Of a stretch of DNA of 64,000 nt, positions 32,324 through 47,000 are shown in pieces. Position 1 is the first letter of the stretch; each line of letters opens with the position of its first letter. The stretch is from Breviolum minutum Mf 1.05b.01. Lineage: Eukaryota; Sar; Dinophyceae; Suessiales; Symbiodiniaceae. The notes beneath the pieces were generated by a model. The model saw nothing but the letters and a program-made list of their open reading frames with translations, did no database searches and was not told where the DNA came from. The stretch is from assembly GCA_000507305.1 (NCBI GenBank), contig DF240876.1, forward strand, positions 7,501 through 71,500, written 5' to 3'. The position numbers and the translations under genes are program-made.

Positions 32324-35300
32324 GTGGTCATTTCCGAGTCGCGGAAATCGTTGAATGTGTTGGGGACCAGGGGAACTACCATGGGAACCCACGTGATCCC
32401 TTCATTTTTAGGGGCGACTTCACCCATATATTGGGGGTTTACAACCTTTATTTTTTATGGTTTTGGGGGACCAGGGGAACTAATTCCTGGCAGTGGAATT
32501 TTGTCTTGTTTTTTTGGCTTATGGTAGGTAGTAAAAACTCCCCTCCAGGGATCCATATCCCCTGCTCGGGATATGTTAGTTCTCTGGAGGGTACACTGTA
32601 GTAGAAGTAGATGGCGCAACTCCCAAAAGGTGGCTTAGTAAGGGGCCATGATAAAGCAATACATGGGAGTTGCGCCATCTACTTTCCAGGTGGTATTTTT
32701 TTTTTTGCGTTTTGCTTCGTTGGTTTTTAAAGGATGATGGGGTGATGGTGCGTGGCTATCTTAGATTGGGTGTTATTGGTGCGAATTGGTGCATTTTGTT
32801 TGTTACAAGAGAGGTAGGCCAATGCAGCACCCACGACATTATCGGACCCGGAATCCGGGCCCGAAAATGGGGGCAATCTAGCGATCTTAGTCGGAAGCTG
32901 ATGGCTTGCAATGAGGACTCCAGGACCCCTGCTTTTCCACCAGAGACCACCCAAGAGGGCACAGATTCTCCTAGTGCTGATGGACAAAATCCTGTAGTCG
33001 TTGGGATGGTTTATAAGTCTGCAAGTCATGATACTGCATCAACTGGTGCAAGATATTGCCCGTCAACTATGCAACAACCATTAAACATATCTAAACATCA
33101 GTCACCAGTATTCAGGGCACTTAGCTGTTTTTTTCGAATAAACATTTTAATGAGGTTTTGTTTTCAGAGTGCCAGATGAAGAATCAGGATTTGCGCCACT
33201 GTTCCAATTTGCAAGATGCCTTAGATATGATTGACTTACACCATCCTTTTCCATCCTTTTCACATATTTTCTGTTACTTACAGCAACTCATATACCCAAC
33301 CAAAATTCAACGGCTGGAACCAGAAACCAAAAAAAACATCATGATCCCTGCAACAAAAAAAAGACTCTGAACTTTGAGACAAACATTTTTTTTGGATTTT
33401 CTCCTTTTTCGCTCTTCAAGTGTCAACAGGTGTTGGATTGGTGGCCTTATTTGAGTCCCAGACCATCTCCGAAAGTGAAATTGAGATTGCGACCCTTGCC
33501 CCGTGCAAAGCGAAGCTTAGCTTCCGGGTGAGGATAAACGTCCCAACCTCCCAACCTCGTCCCAACAAAATGGCGAGTCTGCGGATTTTGCTGGCCAAGG
33601 GGGGTTGAAGGGCTGCTGCGGTTGCCACTAGATTGAAAGACCTGGTAGTTTCAAAGCTTCAATTTTATTCTTTTTACACTCCAAGAAACCAGGTGTTGGA
33701 TGTCAAAATTTGATAAAATTTGTCCTCGAGATTCGAGGAATTATTCCACTGGGTGGGTTGAAAACACCACCCTGAAACAACACCACCGTTTCATTTCCAA
33801 ATGTGCTTTGACAAGGACTGGTGAATCTAACAATTTTTGTTGGGAGTCCAAATCCATTGACAAGTGGTCTTTTGGAGCCTCAAGCCAACAAAGAAATATT
33901 GATTGAAACCGGAAAGCCAGCAAATCTAGCTGGTGTTTTCATATATTCACCCCTATTTGGGAAAGATTTCCATTTTGACTATTTTTTTCAAACGGGTTGG
34001 TTCAACCACCAACTAGATGATATATGGATCCAAATGAGAATTATTGCTTTCGTAAACTCTAACGACATCAGGTGTCGCACACGCCTTTGATCTTTTTTCA
34101 AAAAATCCCTTTCGTCCAGGGACTCGTCATGGAAATGTGTGGGCTCATCCTGACCCCCTCCCAAATGACAAAAAAAATGGCCTTGTTGAGGTATGATTCA
34201 AAACACCTTATTTTTCATCATTTTCTAATGGTGGATTTGGTAACAATAAATTAAGTTTTTTGAAAATATAATTAAATGATAATGTTTTCACTGAAGAAGC
34301 TTGGGCTTTCCTTTGCATAGATTCCCATAATAACGAAGCATAAGGAAGGCCACTTTTGTGGCCTTCACATGGATGTTTCCATGGAGGACTATCAAAAAAG
34401 CCTGGGACCCGAGGGGAGATTTGTTGGTTGTATCCCCTTTTTGGCTCAAAATCATATAGAAAATAAATGAACATAGAAAATGGACGATATGTTGGTGAAA
34501 TAAATGCTTATAAGCTCCCAGCCTCTGGTTTTTCAGTCTTTGCGCGAATTGATTTTGATTAAATCAAAGCCTAAACAACCTATGCCGCCTATGCCTTGTA
34601 CCTGCTACAGTTGTTCACTTTATCGTCCTTTTACCACTTTCACAGCAAAGCCAACACATGAATAGGCAAAGTTATCTTATCTTTGGTAAGTTTCTATTTT
34701 AATTTTAATGCTTATGCAGACTTCTTGTCCACCAAGAAAACCAAGACTATCCCGGATCCTTATAGATGGCCAAATCCAAGCCTATCCCCATACTGTGTTG
34801 CTTTGCCCAAACACTGCTTTTAAACAAAGAAAACACAACAAATCCACGAGGATGTTTGGGGCAACATTGGGTAGAAAGATAGTGATGAAACATCATATCC
34901 TCTTGAAACTGTTTGAAGGGTCCGACGGTTGGCATCTACCAAGCTGTTGGCAATGACGGCTGCCCCGACTGTGCAGCTACCTATGACATTGGAGGCGAGG
35001 TTTGCTTTCCATGGTTTTGGCAACTTCACACGACATGTCACCAAAAAAGTGCCATGTTTCTATTTGGTTTATTGACATGAAGAAAGTGAAAGGCAAACTC
35101 AAAAAAGGGTGCTTCATCAATCTTCATCTGACTTCTAACTTGTCATGAGACAATCATGAATACACAGATTTTTAGATAACAACCACTTGTTTTTTGGTGT
35201 GTTGTTGATCCCTTGGCTATGGTTCGGGTGTGTGTGTGTGTGTATGTGCAATCTAAATTACATGATTCTATGAGTTTCTTAATCTGATGAAGCACTGGAG

Positions 35301-38164
35301 TTCAAAGGCTATGATGCTTTGTTTGATGTTCAGTATCTACCATGTCCAGTTTTGGTCATCCGCATTTCATTAGATTTACATAACCAACTTACAGTTGTGA
35401 AAGTTGTTGGGTCATAAGGGTGCATAAGTTAACACTAATATAATATGTATACATACATATACATACATATTTTTATATGCACATAGAATTACATAATTAC
35501 TTGAACGTATTGAGTTATGGATTAATTTAAGAACATCCCATGTTAACAAACAAAATTCTGCAGGTGCTCCTGGGCGGTGATGAACCTGGGAATGAAGCCC
35601 AGTTCTGCCCTGCTGGAGAGCCTCAGGATTTGGGGATATCCCTGGAAGTTGAATAAAAAACAAACAAGTCGTGGCTGTGTTTTTTTTAAAGGATGATCCA
35701 GTTTTGCTGGCAAAATTTTGGTGGGTTTTTGGACTGAGCAGTTATTTTTTTGTTAGCTGCCGAAACGATGTTTTTTTTTGGAAATAATAACTTAGGTTTG
35801 AGTGTGTGTTGGCTCATTGCTTGGATGTGTTCTTCAACTGATATATGATGATATATGCCTCCGCCATTTTCTGGAGCTACTCTGATACTTCATCATCATC
35901 TTCGTAATTTTTGGACTGTGATTTGGTATCCCCAGATGAGCTAGCTTACCGGCTTGCCATACAACGTTGAACCCATGGTGGGTGCGGTTGGATTGTTTCT
36001 GCTGGCCTAGTGGCCCAACATTTGAGCAATGAAAAATACCCTGGTTGTTTAGGGTTTATAGGGGATTATACTACCCAAATACATAGGCATCACAATAAAC
36101 CTATGAGGGTTTATTTCGTGGCTCATTAGGTTTATCCAATAATCATCATAGTGTAACATAATGATTTCACTGGTTTTATTCATCTTCAAGGAACTCACGT
36201 AGTCTTTTGTAGGAAGACTACACGGTTACAGTATCTATTCATAGTGTGTCTTTGTTGTTGGGGGGTTTTGGAGGGTTTACTACAGACTACTCGGTGATGT
36301 GAAGTGTGGAATCTGACTTCAGGCTCCAGAATCTCCAACAAAAAACACTGGGTGTGTGTTTTTTTTCCCGCTGTCATAATATGTTTTGAATATATAGGAT
36401 ATATGAGTGTATATTGAAATATTCATGTATATAATTTATATATATATATATACATTGTATATATATATTATACAAGAATATTTCAATGTACACCTATATA
36501 TCCGATATATATACATACAGATATGGGATGTTCCTTTGATCCACATGGTTCCAAAGGGCCCCCAGGAAGCTAATACAGCAGGGTTTAGTTTGGAGGAATC
36601 AATGAATCAGCAGTCATACGATCCGCTGTTTAGTTCATCAGGATGTGCAAAAAAAGAACTGACTGGACTTCACACAAAATGTTAGATGGATAAGACAATT
36701 AGTATAAAGTCATTTTACATTATGTTGAATACATCACTGTTAAGATGTGTTCATATGTTTTCATTGATGTTTTTTCTCTCTCTTCTTTTTTAAATTAAAT
36801 ATAATGAAATATGTGTATTGTAAATCCCATATATATATATATATACATATTGTTTTATTGATATAGCTATAAACATATTGATATATCCTTTAACTGCATA
36901 CCGTTTTCTTTACCACCAAGGTGCTGGGGCTTCCCATCAAGCGGACACATCGGGTGCCCACGGCTCGGTCACGGCACGTCCGCGAGACTGGTTAAACGAA
37001 TATTGCCTCAGTTGGCCAGCAAAAATTTAGAGCAGTTGAAAAATTGGAGCTACTGAACATGTTGGGAAATTGGTTGATTTGAGGAATCAACCTGTTTTTA
37101 AGGCACTCTATAGAATTCATACATCCTTCAGTCAATGGTTGGCTGGCGGTTAAGAAAACTGTTTGACGATGATCTCAACTGGGCAGTAACGCCTTGAACA
37201 GTAAACCACCAAGCAACCGTCGACTTTGTTTTGGGCGGAGGTGTACACTATATGGGGAAACCCCAACAACCATGGGTTTTCCATGGTTTTCCTACTTACA
37301 TGATCATTTTGGGGTGTTTTGGGGGTATCACCATTTCAGGAAACACCCATATTATAGGTAAGCTAATGTGGCAGGATATGGCAGTGGAATTCGTCCCTAT
37401 TTTCACCTGCAAAATCATACATCTTCAATCCGGGTCCGGAAATTCCAGGCAGCCATCGACCAGTACACAACCGTGGGTCTCTCGGGTACCACCATCCACA
37501 CCCATTGGTTTCATGTTGGAAATTCTACCCCTCCACAGAGCTATCCAAACCTCCCCCTTGTATGAACAATGGTTTACCTTCCCTAAAAACTAACAGTTTC
37601 GCCCCTGAAACTGGATTCCGTTGGAATACGATGAACTTTCCCTTTTGGGAAGGCAAACACCCATTTTTCAGGGGCCGAAAAACATGTTAGTTTCAGGGAG
37701 GGTATACCATGGGACTGTTCCTTCATTTTTAGGGAATATGTTATACCCCATATTTTGATGGCTTACAACCCTTATTTTGATGCCTAATATTTTGAATCTT
37801 CTCAAGGGCAAACTGACTCCATGGAGTTCCCAGAAAATTTATGACCTGGTAAAGTAGCAGGTACGAACCTTGCCCGGTTTTCACCTCCTCTCGCTGGATG
37901 CGGGAAAGGAGGCGCGGTGGTGAAACGTGGTGCGGGTGGGCCGGTGTTGAAAAGCACTGGGGTGAATGAGGATTGTCACTGTTAAATGCTTCTGGGCAAT
38001 TCAAGTTGGTTGCTTGAGTCATGCGTTTTTTGGATGATTTGGAGTTCATTATTCATTATGATAAGCAAAGACTTCCCAAGAGGACAATAGTGTTAGCGCT
38101 TGAAAGTGTTGGACTCACTGTCTCATGTACCTCCAGGATGTTGCAACGAGACGACGACCACAAC

Positions 38165-38233
<69 letters not shown>

Positions 38234-41034
38234 CCAGTTCAACCAGTTCAACAGGTTTTTCCATGTTTTTCCCAGGTGGCCACCAAAAAAAGCAGGCCAT
38301 TTTTCTTTTCCCTTTTGTGTCCCAACCGTTGGAACTTCCAACTCCAACGGCGGTCCTCGTTGTCAGTTTTCCAGAGGCGATGGCTCGGGGAAGTTACGAA
38401 GCCTTTTCGCAGAAGTTTCAATGCGAAGGCTTGGAGCATCTGCATCCGGAGGACCCCGTGGAGTTTACCTCGGAAACCGACGGGTCGGTCGAACCCGTTG
38501 GGTCACCGTTGGTTGGTTGGGCGGCGAAAGGTTGGTAACGTTTCACCCACCCATTTGGTTGGGGAAGGTAAAGGACCGGGTTATAAGTCAAGGATAAAGG
38601 TGAAGATTTGCAGGTTTTTTGCAGAAATTTATTGACAACATGAAGAGGCCTCGATTGGGTTTTTAACGCTTTTAGAGAGTCGAAGGTTACACAGCAAATC
38701 AAATTGGTAACGTTTCACCCCATTTATGGAAGGTGAAAGGCGGGAACTGTTAAGAAATCACTGCGGGTAAGGTAAAGGACCTCCAAGTAAGTCAATTAAA
38801 GGTGAAGATTGTAGCTGTATGAAGCTAAATCGTTTTGAAAGGGGGGTAAATTGGGTTCAACCTTTGCAGACACTTTATAGAAACATACACAGCAACTTGC
38901 AAGTGAAAACAAAAACATTCGGACTATTGTGCAGGTAGGCATTATGCTGTTTGCATCTCTACTTCTTCACAGATCCAGCTCACACTCATCATCCCTTTTG
39001 TTTGTGTAGTGGGCGAAAGGGTCATCTTCAGTTATTTCTGCATGTTTTTTTTGAATCTATTGAAGTTCAAGTTCGAGGTATTCGACGGTAAATACGGGGT
39101 TCAGATGAGTATGGTTGTATAGCAGACGTTTTTTTGCAGGTAGAACTGTAGAAACGGTATAGCTGCTTGCTCTATCGATGATTCTGTTGAGACAAATCTT
39201 TGTTCAAGTGACCATGAGTTCACATTGTTAGGTTGAATTCAGATACATGTATTTATCCTCAACCTTCATATTATTTCAAATATATATTTTGATTCCGAAT
39301 CCAATATATGAGCATCGAGGGTATTGTGAATTTAGCCATGTACCATGCTTGTATGTCGATTCGGTTTCTAGCTGTTTGCGGATTCTCAGGATAAAGTGTT
39401 CATTTGTCCTCAAGACAACAAGGTGCTTGGCAAGGGGCATGCTTGTTTCAGGAATTTAGGGCAGTGTCTAGTAAGTAAAATAAATAATGTAAGGCATTTC
39501 AAAAGAAGTGATACCTATGTGTAGGGGTATGGAAATATATACATTTCTAAGCAAGGTATAATGTTTTTGCTGTTGGGGAGGGGTACATGTCATTGCACAA
39601 GGGGGGTAGGTTTCTCATGCTTAGGGTATTTGCTTTGCTTCTTCTGGCAGCACAGCTTATGAGTTGACCTTCCGGGGATTCTACACTACCTGAGCCCGAT
39701 TCCACTTTTGATATTACATCTTCAAAGACCTACGGATTTACCAAGTTTCAAACTTGGTTGGTAGTTCCTCTGACCTAAGATTTACTGAATTTGCATTTTT
39801 TGTTACACTTCATGGATGATATCTAGGACCACCTGCTAGAAAATACGCAACTCATGCAGAAAAATATGGACTTCATGTGGATTATGAACTACCGACTTAT
39901 CCCTTAAGGTTAGGTATTTCTGGCAGGTATTTGTTGTTTTTGCAAATCGATTTGTTGGAACAGACTTGTGGAATCAACAGGATGATTGAAATAGGCCATA
40001 TTCATACAAGTCAGTGGAAGGAATCCTTCATTTCATGGATACAGCACTAGGTTATGTTTTTATTTTGATTTCTGCTCAAGCAACTTTTTGTTTGGATAAA
40101 TCATGATGAAAGCGATGCTCTTACTCTAAGAGGTATGAGTCTATCCAAAGACCTAATGGTATTTAAGGTAAAACAACTGCATGTGGTTTCGTGATCCTTG
40201 TGCAATGAAACCGCGCCTGTTAGCTTCAAAAGATCTGCCGAGGCTTTTCTGAATCAGATGTCCATGCGCTATCACCAGTACATTCGACATGAACTGCAGG
40301 TGCCTGAAAGCGAGCGAAGCGGTTTCCGATTCAAAGAGTTGGTGATATATCTTGGGGGTATCCGGGTATCCCACGATGCCAGTGAAAGAATAATCCGTTC
40401 ATTTTTATGAAGGTATCCCTATAAACCTGGAAAAAAATCCACTGTTAGTGGGCCGGGGAGGGGCCCCCAAGATTTATGTTTGTATGTTTTTGTTAACCAC
40501 TATGTTTGATAGTTTTGCACTATATTCGAACACAATGATTGATTTTTTCATATTTTGTTCCAAGGATAGGTATCTGCTGCTTCATGTCAAATATGACTTT
40601 TGCATCGAATCACGATAGCATATTGAAAGTCGGTGGTTGTATCATTTGTATACCTTTTGGTCACCCACCTCAAAAGCAGGTAGGAAGAAATTCTGCAACA
40701 TCATGGGATAGTCTACCTCCCTCAATTGACTTATGGTTGGATACTATTAAAGTTGTTATCATTGACTTATGGTGTATGGTTGGATACTGAAAAGTTTGAT
40801 ATTATAAGCCAGTATCCAAAGCTTCAAACAAGAATGTTCAACATGGTCAAGTGAGACATGGGCAATTGTATGGCCATGTTCGGCCTCGTTCCACCGACGA
40901 ACAAAAGATGTCCAAGGAACGTAAAGCTGAGCGTAAACGCCTTCGAGAACGTGCCGAGGAGCCGCGTGGAGAACACGGCATTCAATGTATAATTCCTTGG
41001 TTGTTCATGATTATCATCAACACATGACAAACAG

Positions 41035-41065
<31 letters not shown>

Positions 41066-44000
41066 CATTTGAGATAAATCATCTGAATCTCACACCAGGT
41101 ATTCCAGGTTGTTCTTTATTTTTGGCAGCCAGGAGCGGAAAGCACGAGCAGATCGTCATCGACTTCCACCAGAGGTTGCTTCAAGGTGCGGTCGAACCTC
41201 TCATGAATGCAATCCCCTCCCCCAAAAAAAAACACAAGCAGAAAACCTTTAGAATATCTCCGTGTGTTCACCAAAATACGTTAGTTAACTCAAAAATCCT
41301 TTAACATTTGATACTAGCCCTTTTTTTTTGTGCTGGTGATGGTAGTTTCGAGGAATGTAATTATTGATCAGATTTACTATTATGTTTCAACCAACGGTTC
41401 TGAAGCAAATGATGGACGATGACCTCACCGCCTCATTGTAAAATGGTGTGTTTTAATCCCATAGGATCTATGATGGGACTGCTATATTTGCATACATTTG
41501 GTTGATTCTTGATGGTAAATGTAGGTAAACATACCATACATGGATCATCTGGGCCAAAAAGTTGGTTTCGTTTCGCAGCAGGAATTCCTCCTGCATGTCT
41601 TTTCATGCCAACAAATGGCAGCTGGTGCCTACCCTTGGACCCCAAGACCATAAAAAATAAAGGTTTTAAACCCCAATATATGGCTTTTAACCCCCTAAAA
41701 ATGAAGGTTGTGGGTTCCCATGCTAGTCATGACTTGCTGTTTGAATTTTGGTTGGTGGGTTGACGGTTTTATGACCACGCCTCCTTTCCGATGCAGAGAT
41801 CTTCACCAGAGGGTAGGATGGGAATTCTCATCTTTCGATGCATTGGAAGTTATCACAACTTGGTCAGATGGTTGTCCAGGACAACAACGACTACACCAAT
41901 GACACCAATGACACCGATGACACCAGGAGTTACAAGTATCCTGGCAGGTGTTGTTTCTTTTTTCCGATATTTGATTAAGAGCCCCAGGCATACTTTGGTT
42001 TGTGGAAGTACCTTTTTTTTTGATTCACATATGTTTGTTTGCTCGGCGAGTGTTTGTTCAACATCGTTCAGATATGTGTTGCGACTTGGCGACATGTTGT
42101 TTACTAGTCTAGCTATAGTCCTTCAGGGGGAGTTCTGGATCGTATCAACAGTTTATATAAAAACTATTTGTAACTAGTGAACTTTAGAGCTACCACGATC
42201 TGTTCCGTTCACCAGATCCTAGGTACTTAAGGACCATTTTTTGGGCATCTTATTTTTGCATGGTCAGTCCTTAACTTCAATAGTCACAGGATCTATGTAT
42301 GGTATATTTACCTACATTTGTTTGATTTGTATGGCAAACTTATAGGTAAATATACCTGTTACGGGACAAAACATGGATCCTATGGGATATGAATCATGTT
42401 CATGGCATTTTGGGTACAGTTATTTTTGGTTGGTTCCACGGGAACCGTGGTTCGTATTCCTCACCTCCCAGGTGACAAAACCACAGAACCAGCTCAGAAG
42501 ATCCGACGCATCACACAGGACAGCTGGGGAAAGGGTGAGGTCAGGTGATAGCATCATCCCAGATCGAACAAGATTGAGTTGTCTAACCTCAAGCCTTGAC
42601 AAGGAAAGAATGGTATGACTCATGACGTGTTTTTTTTCCATATAGGGTTACTATCGTCATTTTGTTCTTCTTTGTCTCACAGTACAGTTCCTATTGTCAT
42701 GATGTTTTTTGGGAATATATATCTAGGTAGTGGTTTCAAAGATTTTTTCATTTTCACCCCTATGTGGGGAAGATTCCCATTTTGACTCATATTTTTCAGA
42801 TGGGTTGAAACCACCAACCAGATATATATATATATATAATATATACATATATATATATATATATGGGCGCCGCGCGTTTTCCGGGCCCCCCAAATTTGCA
42901 TGATTTGCAAAATTGGTTTTAAGCAGTTGATATTGCAACTGCCAATTTGCATTTGTATAGTACAACATGTTACATGAGAGATTGGACTGCCTTCTTTCAT
43001 TGAAACAGTTCAGGGGGTTAGATCAGCACCCCACAGATCCTTTCCTGTGCACAAAGTTTTTCAAAGGCTAGTAAAGGAAAATAAAGAAAAGGAACGGAAA
43101 AAAAAGTCGAGACTGTCCCGTCAGGTAATCACTGAGGGTGCCCAAAATATCTATGAAAGAACTTGTGAGTTCCATGCTGCTGTTTTGAAATTTGTGATAT
43201 TGATTTGATTACAGAAAAAAATGCAAACATGGATTCCTGATATTTATGTAGATTTAGTGAAAAATTTCATGAAATTTATTGAAATGTATGGAAATTTAGT
43301 GAATGAATTTCTGAAATTTAGTGAGCCCGTTTACTCGTGAAATTTCACTTAATTTCACCAAGTTCACCAAAACTTGGTAAATTTTCTATAATTTGTTCAC
43401 CTGAAATTGAGTGAACATGAACGAAATTTAGCGAGTGGAAATCTTGGCTAACTTTCACTAAATTTCAATAGTTTTAAGTAACACTTTAATGGAGATTACC
43501 TCTAAATTTCACCACGTTTCATTGACATTGGCCACAAATCTCACTTATCTAAAGTTCTGAAATTTGGACTCAGTACTTAATGNNNNNNNNNNNNNNNNNN
43601 NNNNNNNNNNNNNNNNNNNNNNNNNNNNNNNNNNNNNNNNNNNNNNNNNNNNNNNNNNNNNNNNNNNNNNNNNNNNNNNNNNNNNNNNNNNNNNNNNNNN
43701 NNNNNNNNNNNNNNNNNNNNNNNNNNNNNNNNNNNNNNNNNNNNNNNNNNNNNNNNNNNNNNNNNNNNNNNNNNNNNNNNNNNNNNNNNNNNNNNNNNNN
43801 NNNNNNNNNNNNNNNNNNNNNNNNNNNNNNNNNNNNNNNNNNNNNNNNNNNNNNNNNNNNNNNGTGGTATTGAACGTGTTGATCATTAAGAGAAACTATA
43901 ACTCAGTAATTAACATTTTACCAGACTCCCAAATCTGGGGGGCCCGGAAAACGCACCGAACCCATATATATATATATATACCTGGATCTTCCAAAGGGTG

Positions 44001-47000
44001 CTTTTCATGGATGATGTTTGGGGTGCCAAAAAACACCATCCTTTAGAATCAAACAGCACCCGAACTGGAAGATGCTGGTATATAATCCTTACTTTCACCC
44101 CAACCCTTAAGCTGATCCAATTTTTTTTGAGCATCTCATATTTCACTCGGTGGCTTAACCACCACGACATCAGCATCACCCATCATCATCCGATCCTGGA
44201 AACCATAACACCAGGCACCCATGAGTGGTGTGTATATGTGTTATTGTTTTAATTTCATACAATACAGACTATTGTAGCGTGTTTTAGGCACTAATTACCA
44301 ATTAATGTTGTTTCAATGATGTTTGAATGATGCTGGTGACTCTACCTGGAATTTTGGGAGCCTGTCAGAGAGTTTGGCGTTTAATCATAGGCTAATTATA
44401 TCTACTTTCAGAAGTTGAAAGATTTGAAAGTGTCTGGCAAGCAAAGGTTTGCAGATTTTGCAAGTATGAGCAACATGAGACACATATATCAAAGGAAGCT
44501 CATGTTTTCTTAATTTCACTTGGCTGTTGAAGTTGTTGGCGTCCATAAAAAACCAGACAACCACCACCCCCAGCCCATGGACGGGTCACCCGTCAGGAGC
44601 CTTTTCACGAGGTTCGCCGGTGATGGTTGGACCAAGCCTCATACAACAACCTTCATTGAACATAGGGAACAACTGATCTATATGTCCATCAAAAATTGAA
44701 TGGGACCTTCCCAACGGACCCGTAAGCAAGCTGCTATGGCTTTTAGATACTCGGGTTAGGGGTCGGTTGAGCGGGTCCTGCTGGAGATTTCTTGCAATAT
44801 GGAATTGTTTATTCTCCGCATGACTTTTTGTGCAATCTTGATATTTCATCAGGCGCCAGTATGGTTCAGCTTATATGTTTGTGCTAGAAATGATCCGCGA
44901 TGGCCATTTTGTAGTCATGGGTCTCAGGTTCAGATGGCTGAAATTCTGCCATGGGGGCCCATAATTTCTATAGATCATGGGGGGGTGACATGGGGTGACA
45001 ACTACTAAGATTCAGCTAGTGATTCTACCTATCAACTATAGTGATTGAGTTTTGACATCTCAAATGTAATTTTCGCAACTTTGAGTTCAACACCAAAGGG
45101 TGCCGTTAAATGGATGATGTTTGGTGTGCCGAAAATACACCATCCTTGAAAGATTCAAACAGCACCCGAACTGGAAGCTGGTAATCTTTCTATGTTTATG
45201 TTGCGTCGTGACACTTGGAAGGCGGCAGAGATTTGGCAGAAAGTTGAGAATTCCGGATATGTGGATATGAAGCCTATGGGATCCGATCCCAAGTTGACGG
45301 TTCGCATATTTTTTTGCAGATGGGTTGGTGAAAAACCACCACCAACTAGAAATTCATAAAAATTACATCTTCCAACCCCAATAAATTTAGGTGCGAGGTT
45401 TTTTAGTAGTTTTATCTTTCAAACATGTCTAACTTCCCAAGCTAAATTTGGGAGTCTTTCCACTAAGTGGGATCCAAAACAACTACTAAGTGCCAAGGTC
45501 AATTTTCTTTGATCAAATCCTTTACTAGTTACTATTTGGCTGGGTTAAAACCCCCCCCGCAAAGAAGTACCCTCCTGGAAACTAACATATCCCCTGAAAA
45601 GTCAATTTTGAAGATGATGTTCCTTTTCCCGAAGGGTAAACATCCCAGTTTTTCTGCAGCATTTTCTGTCAACAGTATCTTCATGAAGCCTTCGTCTATC
45701 GCTGGCTCACAGGTCACCGTACCAACGGAGGTGGCCTGTGTGGGGGACTGTGGTTTTCCGGCAACAACATCCCACCGAGGATATCGCACCATTTTCAAAA
45801 AGGGCACAAAAGATCAGTGTTTGGCAGTGTTACAAGATAAAATCACAAATCTCACTGTTTCCGTTGTTTTTTTTGTCTGCCTGAAATGATACCAATGTGA
45901 TACGGTTGATGGAAGAAATCCGGCTAACCAGTTGACATGGTAAAATATATGTAAATATCTCATGATTTGCAGGGTTTTCTCGCATGCCAGGTCTATAGCC
46001 GGATTTTTGAACCATCAACAGGAAACCATCCAAAGCGGTTTCGTTCATTGACATCCAACTCCTGACCAAAATACGAGGAGTTTGAACGCATAGTTAACGG
46101 AGTCAACCAACTCTGAATGGATATAATGATTCAGTGAAATTGGGAAGGTACCCCTGGAAGAAACCCCTTAAAATGAGTCCCTAAAATCCCTTAAAATGGT
46201 GTTAAAATGAGGATAAATGGGGGTTAATCCTCCAAAACAGGGGTTAGGGTACCATTCCAGGGTCCCTGGGTAAAATCTCCAAAATGATTTGATGTATATA
46301 TTTATCATATATATAAAATGGATGTAAGGCATAGTGTAATTTTTTTCTATATTATATGATTTATATGACAGTATACATGTACAATAAGGATCACCTCATA
46401 TTGATGATTTTTAGATATGATGGTCATGATATTATCATACAACATGCGTGAATAGTCTATTACTGATTTTGTACAACAATAAATATTTTCATTTTATATA
46501 GTGTGCTTAACAAATCAGTGTATATGATATTCAGCTTTTGGTCAATACACATTGTATACCTATTTTCCATGGTTTACCCATGTATTGCCTATTTCGCAAG
46601 ATGGTTTTGTTTCCCATTTGTGGGTGTTCTGGGCGGATTCGCCTAAAATGAAAGCTGGAAGACGTTTCTTGCGGTTGTTTTGCGTCAAAGTCGTCAATTT
46701 GAATTATCTACATGTCCATTTTGATCATAAATGTACGGTATCTCGGTATCTCTTTCCTGATACCCATGTTTGAATACATGACATGTCGATTGTCCCAACA
46801 AAACATCTACGAGCTCAACATACAAGGCACAACCCCCAAAAAAGGTCAGTCAGCAAGGTAGTGCATGATTCATATAAACATAAACCAATACTTTTTCAAT
46901 GCCTCTTATCTAGTTGTAATTTGTTGTGACATGCATTGTTTTTGTTCCAAGTGTCCAAACTTGTTCACCAAAATAAGAAACTCACATTTTTTTGGAAAAA

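Noticed and set aside
38021..38270. N-Q-S-I repeat proteins in three frames
   Set aside because: Encoded by the (AATC)n repeat upstream of the real acceptor at 38275.
43545..44046. ORFs crossing the N gap
   Set aside because: Open only because the gap has no bases; no evidence of coding on either side.
44897..44935. GATGGCCATTTTGTAGTC, loosely like the dinoflagellate spliced-leader motif
   Set aside because: Too many mismatches to CCGTAGCCATTTTGGCTCAAG-type sequence; could not be used to name the organism.
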